Shown: positions 31,042 through 40,023 of the stretch, in pieces
Layout of the letters: each line of letters begins with the position of its first letter
Position numbering within the stretch: the first letter of the stretch is position 1
NCBI GenBank assembly: GCA_000972765.1
Contig: CP011265.1
Location: forward strand, 2,787,001-2,851,000
Length of the DNA stretch: 64,000 nt
Direction of reading: 5' to 3'
Origin: Verrucomicrobia bacterium IMCC26134
GTDB taxonomy: Bacteria > Verrucomicrobiota > Verrucomicrobiia > Opitutales > Opitutaceae
Notes under the pieces: model-generated
What the model was told of the DNA's origin: nothing
What the model saw: only the letters and a program-made list of their open reading frames with translations
The model's database searches: none
Translations under genes and position numbers: made by a program

Positions 31042-31716
31042 TTAGCGGCGACGGGTGGCGGAGACGACCTGGATGGGTTCGGCGAGCCAGGTGGCTCCGC
31101 AGGTGATGACTGTGGCATCGGCGTCGGCGCCCCAATTTGCGAGCAGAGGGAGGGCGACGGCGAGTTCCTCGGCGGCGCGCTGGCCCTTGAGGGCGAGCAG
31201 GCGGCCGCCGATGCGCAGGTGCGGGAAACTCCAGCCGGCAAGGTTGTCGAGGGCGGTGACGGCGCGTGAGGTGACGACGTCGGCATTGCAGGCGGCGACC
31301 ATGTGGGCCTTGCCGCGCCGAAGGGTGACCCGTTTGCCGAAGCGGTAGCGGAGGATCATCTCCTGAAGAAAGTCGCAGCGACGCTGGAGCGGCTCGATAA
31401 GGATGATGCGGAGGTCGGGACGGACGAGGGCGAGCACGATACCCGGCAAGCCGGCGCCGGTGCCGATGTCGGCGACGAGTTCACCCGGGTGGATGGCCTC
31501 GGCGAGGGCGGCGCAGTTGAGCAGATGCCGGTCCCAGAGGCGCGGCACTTCGCGCGGGCCGATGAGTCCGCGGATGACGCCCTCGGTGGCGAGCTGGCGG
31601 CCGTAGTCATCGAGGCGCGCAAGCACGTCGGGAGCGAAGGCTTGGGAAGCCTCGGGCGGCGCGGGAGGAAAAGGTTCGGGAGCGGAGGATGCGGGGAGTT
31701 CGGGAGCGGTGGACAT
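31042..31716 (-). CDS. rsmG: 16S rRNA (guanine-N7) methyltransferase RsmG
   Basis: 224 aa. It methylates G527 of 16S rRNA. The N-terminal 25 residues are a Pro/Ala-rich extension. Then the family features follow: VPRLWDRHLLNCAAL, the SAM motif VADIGTGAGLPGIVLAL, LIEPLQRRCDFLQ, and SRAVTALDNLAGW. The gene lies between engB (18 bp upstream) and tgt on the same strand. No mnmG/gidA neighbour, the usual partner in other phyla, is present here. Confidence 0.93.
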   Translation of the reverse strand: MSTAPELPASSAPEPFPPAPPEASQAFAPDVLARLDDYGRQLATEGVIRGLIGPREVPRLWDRHLLNCAALAEAIHPGELVADIGTGAGLPGIVLALVRPDLRIILIEPLQRRCDFLQEMILRYRFGKRVTLRRGKAHMVAACNADVVTSRAVTALDNLAGWSFPHLRIGGRLLALKGQRAAEELAVALPLLANWGADADATVITCGATWLAEPIQVVSATRRR

Positions 31717-31734
31717 GGCGCGTGCGGCGGGCGA

Positions 31735-32334
31735 TCAGCGGGCGGTGGCGATGCGATCGGCGATGAATTGCAGGATCTCCATGCGGCCCGCCTTGGTGTG
31801 GGCGGAGCTTATGAACACGGGCGGCGTCTCGGGGATGATGGGGGCGATGGCGGCGAGGAAGGTCGTGACGGCCTGCTGGGTTTTGGCAGAGGACTGTTTG
31901 TCCGCCTTGGTGAAGATGAGGGCGAAATCGACATCGGCGGTGTTGAGCCATTCGAGGAAGGCGAGGTCGATGCCCTGGGGCGGGATGCGGGAATCGATGA
32001 GCACAAAGACGCAGTCGAGCAGATCGCGGCCGGCGATGTAGTCGTTCACCGCAAGGTTGAACTCGCGCTTATCCTGCTGGGCGACCTTGGCGTAGCCGTA
32101 ACCGGGAAGGTCAACGAGACACCAGCGATCGTTGATACGGAAAAAGTTCAGCAGCTTGGTCTTGCCCGGCACGCTGGAAACCATGGCGAGCTCGCGGCGC
32201 TCGGTGAGGGCGTTGACGAGGGAAGATTTGCCGACGTTGGAGCGGCCGATGAAAGCGAACTCGGGCAAATGCCAGCGCGGGCAATGGGCGAGATCGGGCG
32301 AGCTGAGCTCAAAATCGGCGGATTTGATTTTCAT
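31735..32334 (-). CDS. engB: Ribosome biogenesis GTPase EngB/YsxC
   Basis: 199 aa. GTPase motifs: G1 GRSNVGKSS at residues 30-38, G2 Thr in PGKTKLLNFF, G3 DLPGYG, G4 TKAD, and a G5 SSA. It assists late assembly of the large subunit. The start at 32334 gives the usual short N-terminus before the G domain; the long upstream reading has no similarity. It is the first gene of engB-rsmG-tgt, divergent from the DUF2959 lipoprotein gene with about 110 bp between them. Confidence 0.95.
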   Translation of the reverse strand: MKIKSADFELSSPDLAHCPRWHLPEFAFIGRSNVGKSSLVNALTERRELAMVSSVPGKTKLLNFFRINDRWCLVDLPGYGYAKVAQQDKREFNLAVNDYIAGRDLLDCVFVLIDSRIPPQGIDLAFLEWLNTADVDFALIFTKADKQSSAKTQQAVTTFLAAIAPIIPETPPVFISSAHTKAGRMEILQFIADRIATAR

Positions 32335-32442
32335 AATTACACAGATGAGAAAGGGAATGTGGGCGCATGGGCATAAAAAACGTGCGGCGCTGTTTCGGCC
32401 GGAGACTTGCAGCAGGTGCGGGCAAGGTCCACGATACGAAGC

Positions 32443-33111
32443 ATGAAAACCTCTTTTTTCCGTGCGACGGTGACGGCGGTCGTCGTCACCGCCTCGATGC
32501 TGGTGGGTGGCTGCCAATCGAATGCGTATTACAGTATGATGGAAAAAATGGGGAAACCGAAGCGCGAGATCCTGGTTAATCGAGTGACGGAGACCCGCGC
32601 GGCGCAGGAGGAGGCAAAAAACCAATTTCGCAGCGCACTGGACCAGTTCCTCGCCGTGACAAAGGTGGACGGCGGAGATTTGCTGGTGAAATACGAGGGG
32701 CTCGCCTCCGAGCTCAAGGAAAGCGAGGCGAAGGCCAAGGCGGTGAAGGATCGCATCGCCGCGCTCGACAGCGTGGCGACCGCGCTCTTCTCCGAATGGA
32801 AAAGAGAATTAGGCCAATACACCAGCGAGGCGCTGCGCGCCCAGAGCGAAGCGCAATACAAGGACACGCTGGCGCGCTACCAAAAGCTGACGGCCAGCAT
32901 GCAAAAAGCGGCCGGGCGCATGGAGCCGGTGCTGGCAAGCTTTCGCGACCAAGTGCTTTTCCTGAAACACAACCTCAACGCCCGCGCGGTCACGGGCCTG
33001 AGCGGCACGGCCCGGGATCTCGAGCGCGACATCAGCCGGCTGGTCTCGGAGATGGAACGCTCGATCACCGAAGCCGACGCCTTCATCCGCACGCTGCAGG
33101 GGCATAATTGA
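32443..33111 (+). CDS. DUF2959 lipoprotein
   Basis: 222 aa. A signal peptide with lipobox V-G-G-C near residue 24 predicts a lipid-anchored envelope protein. The mature part is almost wholly helical and coiled-coil-like (ILVNRVTETRAAQEEAKNQF, ELKESEAKAKAVKDRI, VLASFRDQVLFLKHNLNARA), matching DUF2959. Its function is unknown. The start at 32443 puts a normal Lys plus hydrophobic signal at the N-terminus. It lies 60 bp before the carbonic anhydrase gene on the same strand. Confidence 0.85.
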   Translation: MKTSFFRATVTAVVVTASMLVGGCQSNAYYSMMEKMGKPKREILVNRVTETRAAQEEAKNQFRSALDQFLAVTKVDGGDLLVKYEGLASELKESEAKAKAVKDRIAALDSVATALFSEWKRELGQYTSEALRAQSEAQYKDTLARYQKLTASMQKAAGRMEPVLASFRDQVLFLKHNLNARAVTGLSGTARDLERDISRLVSEMERSITEADAFIRTLQGHN

Positions 33112-33172
33112 GCTGACGTCAGCACTGATTCGGAGTTGGACAAACACGCCCCTGATTTAGAGCTTAAATCAC

Positions 33173-33826
33173 ATGGATTCACTCACACAGCTTTTCGGAC
33201 AAAACCGGGCCTGGGCGGAAAAGATCTGTGCGACAGACCCCGATTTCTTCTCAAAACTGGCCCGCCAGCAAAACCCGGAGTTTCTCTGGATCGGGTGTTC
33301 GGACAGCCGGGTGCCGGCCAATGAGATCGTGGGGCTGCTACCCGGCGAGCTATTCGTGCATCGCAACATCGCCAACGTCGTCGTGCACACCGACCTGAAC
33401 TGCCTGTCGGTCATCCAATTCGCGGTGGATGTGCTGAAGGTGAAACACATCATCGTCGTCGGCCACTACGGATGCAGCGGCGTGCGTTCGGCGCTTCGTT
33501 GCGAACGGGTGGGTCTGGCCGACAACTGGCTCCGCCACGTCCAGGATGTCTGCGAGAAACACGAGCGCTGCCTCGCCGCCCTGCCTGATGAAGCCGGACG
33601 TTACCGGAAGCTATGCGAACTGAACGTGGTCGAGCAGGTTTCCAACGTCTGCCAGACCTCAATCGTGCGGGATGCCTGGGATCGCGGGCAAAACCTGACC
33701 GTCCACGGCTGGATCTACGGCCTCAAAGACGGGTTGATCAAAGACCTGACTGTAACCGCTCAAGATCGTGAGGGTGCGCAACTGGCCTACCGGGCGGCCG
33801 TGGCCGAACTGAGCAAAGGCGATTAA
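33173..33826 (+). CDS. can: Beta-class carbonic anhydrase
   Basis: 217 aa. Zinc ligands are visible: Cys42 in WIGCSDSRVPAN with the Asp44-Arg46 dyad, His98 and Cys101 in VVGHYGCSGV. It interconverts CO2 and bicarbonate, supplying carboxylases in the cytoplasm. The length and the C-terminal DGLIKDLTVT segment fit the E. coli Can type. It is convergent with the receiver gene; a perfect 20-bp palindrome lies between and overlaps that gene's end. Confidence 0.95.
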   Translation: MDSLTQLFGQNRAWAEKICATDPDFFSKLARQQNPEFLWIGCSDSRVPANEIVGLLPGELFVHRNIANVVVHTDLNCLSVIQFAVDVLKVKHIIVVGHYGCSGVRSALRCERVGLADNWLRHVQDVCEKHERCLAALPDEAGRYRKLCELNVVEQVSNVCQTSIVRDAWDRGQNLTVHGWIYGLKDGLIKDLTVTAQDREGAQLAYRAAVAELSKGD

Positions 33827-33855
33827 GCGGGCATCGGTTGAACCCGAAATCCGCC

Positions 33856-33875
33856 GCGAATCACGCGTGATTCGC
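33856..33875. repeat. Perfect 20-bp palindrome at a convergent gene junction
   Basis: GCGAATCACG-CGTGATTCGC has no loop. It covers the stop of the receiver gene and ends 49 bp after the can stop. No U-run follows, so it is not a standard terminator; it might still stop or protect both messages. Confidence 0.6.
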
Positions 33876-35111
33876 AGTCTCCGCCTTGAGCCGGGCGCTG
33901 GAGATTTTCTCCGGCAGGAATTCGTGGTAGAGCGGATGGCGGAAGTCTGCTTCCTGCTCCAATGCGGCGGTAAAATCAGCCACCGTGAGGCGCTTCCCCT
34001 CGGCCAGCCGGAATGCAAGTTCGACGGTGCGGTGCAACTGCATGTATTCGCCCGGCCAGTCCTGCTGCGCCATCCATTCACCCACCTCGTCAGCGAGGCC
34101 CGAGACGCCCGGTGAGATACGACGGACCACCGCCTGGGCGATGAAAATGAGGTCGTCTTTGCGCTGCATGAGTGAAGGAATCTTCATGATCGAAGCGCCG
34201 ACCCGCATGAGAAGAATCTCATCAAAGTCACCGCTATCGGCGAGGGCGCTGAGCGAGGTTTCGGTGCAAAGCACCAGACGAATCCGACCCGCATAGGCAA
34301 GGAACCGTGTCTCGAGTCTGGCATCAAAGAAGCTAGACAGTAAATCCTGCTGCTCCGGGGTGAGTCGCTCGGTGTTGGTAACGATCAGAAGTATGGGCTG
34401 TTTACCGGCTGCGACGCTGGAGAAACGCTCGGCGAGCAGTTCGGCGTCCAAATCGGCCGCCGCGATGGTCACGATCAGGGTTTGCGGCTCCATCGTCACG
34501 CCCAGCGCGAGTTCGAGCGCCCCGGTTCCGTGATCCCCCTCGATAATGGCGGCGGTGCGAAACTCACGGAGCCGGACATAGTCGTCACGAAACTTAAGCG
34601 CGACGCGGGAGATGCCGGTAAAGAGAGGCCGATTAAGGGCCTCCTCGCGTTCCGAGACCGGAAAGCCAGGCGAGGTCTGCGTGCCAACGCTGGAGTGGGC
34701 GCCGGACTTCCCGAGTGCAGTCTGGCGGCGGAGATCAAGGACCTGGGCGATTTTATCGCGCAGTTTGCGTGGATCGACGGGCTTGTCGAAAAGATCATTG
34801 ATCCGCAGCTCCATGTATTTGACCGCCTGCTCAGGGGAAACCGTGCCGGAACAGATCACGACGGGCAGATCGGGTAAAAAAGTGCGGAGCTCCGTGAGCG
34901 TCTTGATTCCATCAAGATTGGGCATCTCGTTGTCGATTATCGCCAGGTCACACTTCTCCTTGCGCAACGACGCAAGGGCCTGGATGCCGTCCAGAGCACT
35001 CGTCACCCGATAACCGGCGTTCTCAAGCAAGATGACAAGAACGCTCCGGCAAACGATGGAATCATCGGCAACGAGAATATGGGGGGCGGCCTTATCCGGC
35101 GGTTTGGACAT
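33861..35111 (-). CDS. Receiver protein with degenerate NtrC-like ATPase domain
   Basis: 416 aa. Residues about 10-130 are a CheY-like receiver (HILVADDS, phospho-acceptor Asp in LAIIDNEMPNLDG, Thr/Ser and Lys in CSGT and DKPVD). Residues about 170-400 follow the order of a sigma-54 activator AAA+ domain and its lid (MKIPSLMQRKDDLIFIAQAVVRR, WPGEYMQLHRTVELAF), but Walker A reads EGDHGTGALE without Lys-Thr/Ser, GAFTGA is absent, and no Fis-type HTH follows. It therefore probably cannot hydrolyse ATP or open promoters and may act as a phospho-switch. The start at 35111 puts the receiver at the N-terminus. No histidine kinase is adjacent. Confidence 0.8.
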   Translation of the reverse strand: MSKPPDKAAPHILVADDSIVCRSVLVILLENAGYRVTSALDGIQALASLRKEKCDLAIIDNEMPNLDGIKTLTELRTFLPDLPVVICSGTVSPEQAVKYMELRINDLFDKPVDPRKLRDKIAQVLDLRRQTALGKSGAHSSVGTQTSPGFPVSEREEALNRPLFTGISRVALKFRDDYVRLREFRTAAIIEGDHGTGALELALGVTMEPQTLIVTIAAADLDAELLAERFSSVAAGKQPILLIVTNTERLTPEQQDLLSSFFDARLETRFLAYAGRIRLVLCTETSLSALADSGDFDEILLMRVGASIMKIPSLMQRKDDLIFIAQAVVRRISPGVSGLADEVGEWMAQQDWPGEYMQLHRTVELAFRLAEGKRLTVADFTAALEQEADFRHPLYHEFLPEKISSARLKAETANHA

Positions 35112-35207
35112 GTCGTAAATAAAGTATGAAAAAAAGACGGATAAAAAAGCGTAAACTGGACCAAACCACGCTAACTTCAACAATAAGAACGATAAAAGCG
35201 CTATCGA

Positions 35208-36122
35208 TCAGTTTTTGGCAATAATGCGAGGTGGTTTTGGAGCGGAGCGTGCACGCCAGGAGATAAGACCGATCACCCCTAGCCCCACCCATAGACTCAA
35301 GGTTCCTATAATCTCATGCATGACATGATAGTGTCCGGGGAAATAGGGTGCATTCAGACTGATGAGCAGGATGCGTAGCAAGTTAATGACGAACCCGAGC
35401 GCCATCGACAGAGGGATGAGCAGCAGAGTGACATACCACGAACGCTTGCTGATGGTGGCAGCCAGCACGGACAACAAGGCCCCGGAAGTGATCAACCCGA
35501 AGCCGTTACACTCTGTAGCGACATGGAAAACCTGGGTGCCGACTGTCAGTAAAAGCTGCGGATCCTCCGCACTGCCGGCTAAATTGAGCCTGGGCGCCAG
35601 ATTCAAGGCATTCAGGACGTTTGCGGCTTCAATTCCGGCGAGTTGACGCAGCGGCCAATCGAGCACCGGAAAAGCGAGGATCATCACCACCAACCCCAAC
35701 ACACCTATGATCAAGGGACGGAAAAAATGATAACCGCTGCGACCAAAGAGGGCTTGCAAGCTGCCCGCCAAACCAAAGGCGAGCCCCAGCAAGACCAAGA
35801 GAGGCCAATTCAACATGCGTGCCACCCCGACCAGACCGAAGGCCAGACCGAGCAGGCAAAGGGTGCGGTTTCCAAGATCACCAACGACCCGGAGCTCTTT
35901 GCGATGATACCACGCCACCAGCACGGCGGCAGCCACAAGCAGGACCAAGGATTGGCGTATCTGTTGCTTGGAAGCTGTTTCCTTGAGAATCCATAAGGTC
36001 ACAGGCGCAAAAACCGTGGCCGTGCAAACGATCAGCAGCCAAGCCATCCAAGGGTGCCCGGCTGGAACAGTCGTCGCCTTCGGAGTCGAGACAGGATCGG
36101 TTGGGGGTAGAATTTCGGTCAT
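35208..36122 (-). CDS. Exosortase/archaeosortase family membrane protein
   Basis: 304 aa, about eight membrane helices. The catalytic trio of the family is visible: Cys in HVATECNGFGLITSG, Arg in NLLRILLIS, and His in YHVMHEIIG. Exosortases process PEP-CTERM-like C-terminal sorting signals in the membrane, usually alongside exopolysaccharide genes. No PEP-CTERM protein or polysaccharide cluster is seen next to it here; the following gene (36255, upstream in transcription) has no such C-terminus. A longer N-terminal helical part than the minimal domain is present. Three 10-bp direct repeats lie in its upstream region. Confidence 0.85.
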   Translation of the reverse strand: MTEILPPTDPVSTPKATTVPAGHPWMAWLLIVCTATVFAPVTLWILKETASKQQIRQSLVLLVAAAVLVAWYHRKELRVVGDLGNRTLCLLGLAFGLVGVARMLNWPLLVLLGLAFGLAGSLQALFGRSGYHFFRPLIIGVLGLVVMILAFPVLDWPLRQLAGIEAANVLNALNLAPRLNLAGSAEDPQLLLTVGTQVFHVATECNGFGLITSGALLSVLAATISKRSWYVTLLLIPLSMALGFVINLLRILLISLNAPYFPGHYHVMHEIIGTLSLWVGLGVIGLISWRARSAPKPPRIIAKN

Positions 36123-36206
36123 GGTCGGAACTGAGCCTTCAATCGGTCAGACAAAGCAGAAGCAGGGCAAGCATACAAGGCGAGCCTTGAGCACAAACAC
36201 GACCGC

Positions 36207-36236
36207 TCTAAACCAATCTAAACCAGTCTAAACTAG
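36207..36236. repeat. Three tandem 10-bp repeats
   Basis: TCTAAACCAA, TCTAAACCAG and TCTAAACTAG follow each other directly at one helical turn each. They lie 85 bp upstream of the exosortase-like start and 18 bp after the end of the next gene. Helical phasing suggests a cooperative protein-binding site. Confidence 0.7.
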
Positions 36237-36254
36237 TTTTTAAACGCTTTTCAT

Positions 36255-37607
36255 TCAGGGTTTTTTGGGGCGGGGCGGCGGTGAGTCCACACGCCGGCGG
36301 CTCTCCCCCCCCTCCTCATTAAAGGTGACCACCGTGCCTTGCTCGAGCTGGGATATCCAGTTCATGCCACCGTTGGCCAGGAAGGTGTCCGCCACGACGG
36401 CGCCGAGGGTGGTGCGCAACTGGTCGCGCGTAGAACTGGCCAGGGCGGCGAGGGCGGATTTCTTCTCCGCCGCAGGCAGCTGGGCGTCATCGAGGATCTT
36501 GGTGGCAGCGGCAGGGACCTCCTTGCGCAATGCGTAGGCGCGCGCCGTGGTATCAGCAGGAAGATTGAATCGCTTCACCGCCGCCTGAAGCTGCTGGTAT
36601 TCGTAGTTCTGTGCGAGTTGATAGGCTTGGTATCGGTCTTCGCCGAGGGCGGTCTTGAGCTGGTCCCGAAGGATTTTTTCGGCCTCTTGGCGTAATTTCC
36701 AATCGTCAGGGTTTTGATTTCTTGCGCGTCCGCCAGCGGAGTCGCCGTCGTTAAAAACGTCGTCGAACTGTTTCTGCAGATCAAAGACGGCACGGTATTC
36801 CTGCTCGGTGGCGTCCATCTGGGTCATGCGCCAGCGAAGCTGCTGCGCCGTCTGGGAATTACGAAGATCGTAATCCTTCAATTCCTCCGGCGTGAGAAGC
36901 GCGGCGAGATCCCGGCGTTTTTCCTCGGCGATGAAACGTGCTTTTTCCTTATCAGCCGGGGTCTGAAAACCCTGGGTCTCCTGCTGAAGCTCGCCCGATA
37001 ACTCGTTGTAATCCTGTTCGAGCTTCTGGAGCGACTCGCGTTTATCAGACGGCAGAAACCCGTATTGGCGTTCGAGCCAGGGATGCGCGTTCGCGCTGCG
37101 ATCCGGATCGGGCCCAAGCAGCCGCTCGCCCTCCGCCTTGAGTTCGGCCTGCAAGGTTTTCATCTGCTCGCGCTTTTCCTTGCTTTGACCACCCCAGGGG
37201 GCGTTTTGCTGCTTCCACCATGCGGAGTCGGCATCGCCAGACGTCTGCAGGGCTTTGAACTTTGCCTCATGGCGCTTCCACAGACGAGAGCCGACGATCA
37301 TACGAATAGCATCATCGGGCAGACCGGCGGCTCGAAGTTCATCGCGCAGCGCCTCAAGGTCATCGCCCCGGATTGCTTCCGCGATGGCGCGCCCTTCACC
37401 AGTGACAGGCCCGGCTGAACGGGCGGTGGTCGAGGGGCGGAACGCGTGGGATGAGGCCGTTGTAGCTCCGCCCTGAGCGCGCGCGGCTGAATCGGTCGAT
37501 GGGGACGTCCGCCGCACCCCTGGGAAAAGGAGGACCGCGTTGGCGGCAAGCGACCCGATGAGAAGGACGGGGAGAATTTTCACGGCGGCATATGGGGTTT
37601 CACTCAT
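36255..37607 (-). CDS. Membrane-anchored coiled-coil protein, unknown
   Basis: 450 aa, family not recognised. The N-terminus has a membrane anchor (AAVKILPVLLIGSLAANAVLLF, cited here by position 5-27). The rest is mostly charged helix: segments KREQMKTLQAELKAEGERLL, QKLEQDYNELSGEL and EEKRRDLAALLTPEELKDYDLR. The last 60 residues contain GGMNWISQLEQGTVVTF and end Pro/Arg-rich. The pattern suggests a periplasm-facing scaffold or stress-type protein. The start at 37607 omits five residues that lack anchor character. It lies 132 bp ahead of the exosortase-like gene on the same strand. Confidence 0.65.
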   Translation of the reverse strand: MSETPYAAVKILPVLLIGSLAANAVLLFPGVRRTSPSTDSAARAQGGATTASSHAFRPSTTARSAGPVTGEGRAIAEAIRGDDLEALRDELRAAGLPDDAIRMIVGSRLWKRHEAKFKALQTSGDADSAWWKQQNAPWGGQSKEKREQMKTLQAELKAEGERLLGPDPDRSANAHPWLERQYGFLPSDKRESLQKLEQDYNELSGELQQETQGFQTPADKEKARFIAEEKRRDLAALLTPEELKDYDLRNSQTAQQLRWRMTQMDATEQEYRAVFDLQKQFDDVFNDGDSAGGRARNQNPDDWKLRQEAEKILRDQLKTALGEDRYQAYQLAQNYEYQQLQAAVKRFNLPADTTARAYALRKEVPAAATKILDDAQLPAAEKKSALAALASSTRDQLRTTLGAVVADTFLANGGMNWISQLEQGTVVTFNEEGGESRRRVDSPPPRPKKP

Positions 37608-37651
37608 GTTGACTTGTAACAAGAACGCGGGGCGAACAATTTTACGCCCGC

Positions 37652-38110
37652 ATGAATGTAAATCCGTTCGGCGCCGTTCGCCGCCTGCTGATGATCACGC
37701 TGCTTGGAGCCTGGGCTTCGAGCTTTGCTTACGCCACCGACCAAGCCCCCGTCACGGCTCCCGTGGCGATTTCCACCGAGGCAAAACTCCCCGCGAACCA
37801 CGACCTGCTCCTGCAGGCGATCCGCGAAAAACGCGTGCTGCGTTTCACCTACCGAGGCCATGCTCGCGCCGTGGAACCGCATGCCTATGGCCGCAACACC
37901 AAGGGCGAGACGGTCTTGCATGCCTTTCAAACCGAAGGCACGAGCGCCTCCCGCCCGCCGCCCGGGTGGCGGACCTTCACCGTCTCCGCCATCGAGCAAC
38001 TCAAACTGGAGGAACTCTCCTTCGCCCAGGCTCGCGACGGTTATTCACCCAACGAGCTTCGTCTCGCGCCGCTCTGGGCCGAAGTGCCCGCGCTGGTGGC
38101 GGAAGAGTAA
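37652..38110 (+). CDS. Exported WYL-like domain protein
   Basis: 152 aa. Residues 1-29 form a signal peptide (RRLLMITLLGAWASSFAYA). The mature part, LLLQAIREKRVLRFTYRGHARAVEPHAYG and RTFTVSAIEQLKLEE in key elements, matches stand-alone WYL-type domains that normally bind nucleotide-like or phage-related ligands in the cytoplasm. A secreted WYL-like domain is unusual. The ligand is unknown. It is divergent from the 37607 gene, with 44 bp between the starts. Confidence 0.7.
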   Translation: MNVNPFGAVRRLLMITLLGAWASSFAYATDQAPVTAPVAISTEAKLPANHDLLLQAIREKRVLRFTYRGHARAVEPHAYGRNTKGETVLHAFQTEGTSASRPPPGWRTFTVSAIEQLKLEELSFAQARDGYSPNELRLAPLWAEVPALVAEE

Positions 38111-38387
38111 AGCCCGCGCAAGTGCTGCGCGACCTGCCGCAAAACGCCCTCGACAAGGTCCCGGCTTGTTCTCCACGTTGCCAGCGTGATCAAGCGCAGC
38201 ATTACTAACGCGATTATTATTCCCGCCCTCCAGCCCGGGCAGGAAATCGCCGCGTAACGCACTCACGAAACGCCACCGACTTTCCTAAACCCCGGGCACA
38301 AACTGCCCGGGGTTTTTTGTTTTTACGCCCCGCCCAACCCACCTCACGCTCCCACCCTTATCCGCTCTGAAGCCGAACTCTTTTACC
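38111..38387. other. Intergenic region before citramalate synthase
   Basis: 277 bp without a convincing gene. It contains one clear terminator (38290-38318). No leader peptide or T-box for branched-chain amino acids was recognised. Confidence 0.5.
38290..38318 (+). terminator. Terminator upstream of cimA
   Basis: CCCCGGGCA, loop CAAAC, then TGCCCGGGG followed by six T. It ends the 37652 transcript. Confidence 0.9.
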
Positions 38388-39953
38388 ATGAACAACGCCG
38401 TTAAAATCTACGACACCACCCTGCGCGATGGCACCCAGGGCGAAGGCATCAGTTTCTCCGTGACCGATAAACTGCTCATCACCGAGAAGCTCGACCTCTT
38501 CGGCGTGGACTACATCGAGGGCGGCTTCCCCGGCTCCAACCCGCGCGACATCACCTTCTTCAACGAGGCCAAAAAACTCCGCCTCAAACACGCCCGCCTC
38601 GCCGCCTTCGGCTCCACCCGCCGCGCCGGCGTCAAGGCCTCCGAGGACGCCCAGCTCGCCACCCTCCTCGCCGCCGACACCCCCGTGCTCACCCTCGTGG
38701 GCAAGACCTGGACCCTCCACGTCACCGAGATCATCCGCACCACCCTCGAAGAGAACCTCGCGATGATCGAGGACTCCATCCGCCACGTCACCGGCCAGGG
38801 CCGCGAGGTGGTTTACGACGCCGAGCACTTCTTCGACGGCTTCAAGGCCGACCCCGACTACGCCCTCCGCACCCTCGCCGCCGCGCTCAAGGGCGGCGCC
38901 AGCAACCTCACCCTTTGCGACACCAACGGCGGCACCCTGGTCGACGACTTCAAACGCATCGTCACCCGCGTGGTCGGCGAATTCGGCGCGGACAAGGTCG
39001 GCGTGCATTGCCATAACGACTCCGGCCTCGGCGTCGCCCTCACCCTCGCCGGGGTCGAAGCCGGGGCCTGCCTCGTGCAAGGCACCGCCAACGGCTACGG
39101 CGAACGCACCGGCAACGCCAACCTCTTCACCGTCCTGCCCAGCCTCTTCCTCAAAATGGGCCGCACCGCCCGCTGCGCGCAAAACCTCGCCCAGATCCGC
39201 GAACTTTCCCTCACCTTCGACGAGCTCGCCAATCTCAAGCCCGACACCAAGACCCCCTACGTCGGCGCCTCCGCCTTCGCCCACAAGGGCGGCCTCCACG
39301 CCAACGCCGCCCAGAAGGTCAAATCCTCCTACGAACACATCGACCCCTCCCTCGTCGGCAACCGCACCCGCGTGCTCGTGTCCGACATGGCGGGCCGCAG
39401 CTCCATCGCCATGAAGGCCAAGGAACTCGGCTTCGAACTCGACGAGAAGGCCCCCGAGATGAAGACCCTCATCGAACAACTCAAGGAACTCGAGTTCCGC
39501 GGCTACGAGTTCGAGGCCGCCGACGCCTCCCTCCAGCTCCTCATCGCCCGGACCATGGGCGGCACGAAGTCTTTCTTCGAGGTCGAGGGCTACCGCGTCA
39601 TCGTCGAGCGCAACGCCTCCGGCCAGCTCGTCGCCGAGGCCACGGTCAAACTCCGCGTCAACGGCGAGACCCGCCACACCGTCGCCGACTGCACCGGCCC
39701 GGTCGGCGCGCTCGACAAGGCCCTCCGCCTCGCCCTCGAGCCCGAGTATCCGCAAATCCGCGACGTCACCCTGCGCGATTACAAGGTCCGCATCCTCGAC
39801 GGCCGCAACGGCGCCAACGCCCGCACCCGCGTGCTTATCGAGAGCGGCTTCGACCACCGCGTCTGGGGCACGGTCGGCGTGAGCGACAACGTCATCGACG
39901 CTTCCTGGGAAGCGCTGGTAGACGCGGTCAACTACAAGCTCGCCCTCGTCTGA
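38388..39953 (+). CDS. cimA: (R)-citramalate synthase
   Basis: 521 aa. It condenses pyruvate and acetyl-CoA, the threonine-independent start of isoleucine synthesis. The TIM-barrel signature is KIYDTTLRDGTQGEGI; the metal-binding HCHNDSGLG and the GGLHANA segment match the CimA/2-isopropylmalate synthase family. The C-terminal 130 residues (EVEGYRVIVERNASG, TVKLRVNGETRHTVA) are the regulatory LeuA_dimer domain. The length and the DLFGVDYIEGGFPGSNPRD element fit CimA rather than LeuA. No leu or ilv neighbour is present. Confidence 0.9.
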   Translation: MNNAVKIYDTTLRDGTQGEGISFSVTDKLLITEKLDLFGVDYIEGGFPGSNPRDITFFNEAKKLRLKHARLAAFGSTRRAGVKASEDAQLATLLAADTPVLTLVGKTWTLHVTEIIRTTLEENLAMIEDSIRHVTGQGREVVYDAEHFFDGFKADPDYALRTLAAALKGGASNLTLCDTNGGTLVDDFKRIVTRVVGEFGADKVGVHCHNDSGLGVALTLAGVEAGACLVQGTANGYGERTGNANLFTVLPSLFLKMGRTARCAQNLAQIRELSLTFDELANLKPDTKTPYVGASAFAHKGGLHANAAQKVKSSYEHIDPSLVGNRTRVLVSDMAGRSSIAMKAKELGFELDEKAPEMKTLIEQLKELEFRGYEFEAADASLQLLIARTMGGTKSFFEVEGYRVIVERNASGQLVAEATVKLRVNGETRHTVADCTGPVGALDKALRLALEPEYPQIRDVTLRDYKVRILDGRNGANARTRVLIESGFDHRVWGTVGVSDNVIDASWEALVDAVNYKLALV

Positions 39954-40023
39954 CCCCATACGTTTCCGCCCCGCCAACCGCGAAGGCGGTGGCCAGGGGG
40001 GAAGCCGCCCCCTCCCCCACCCG

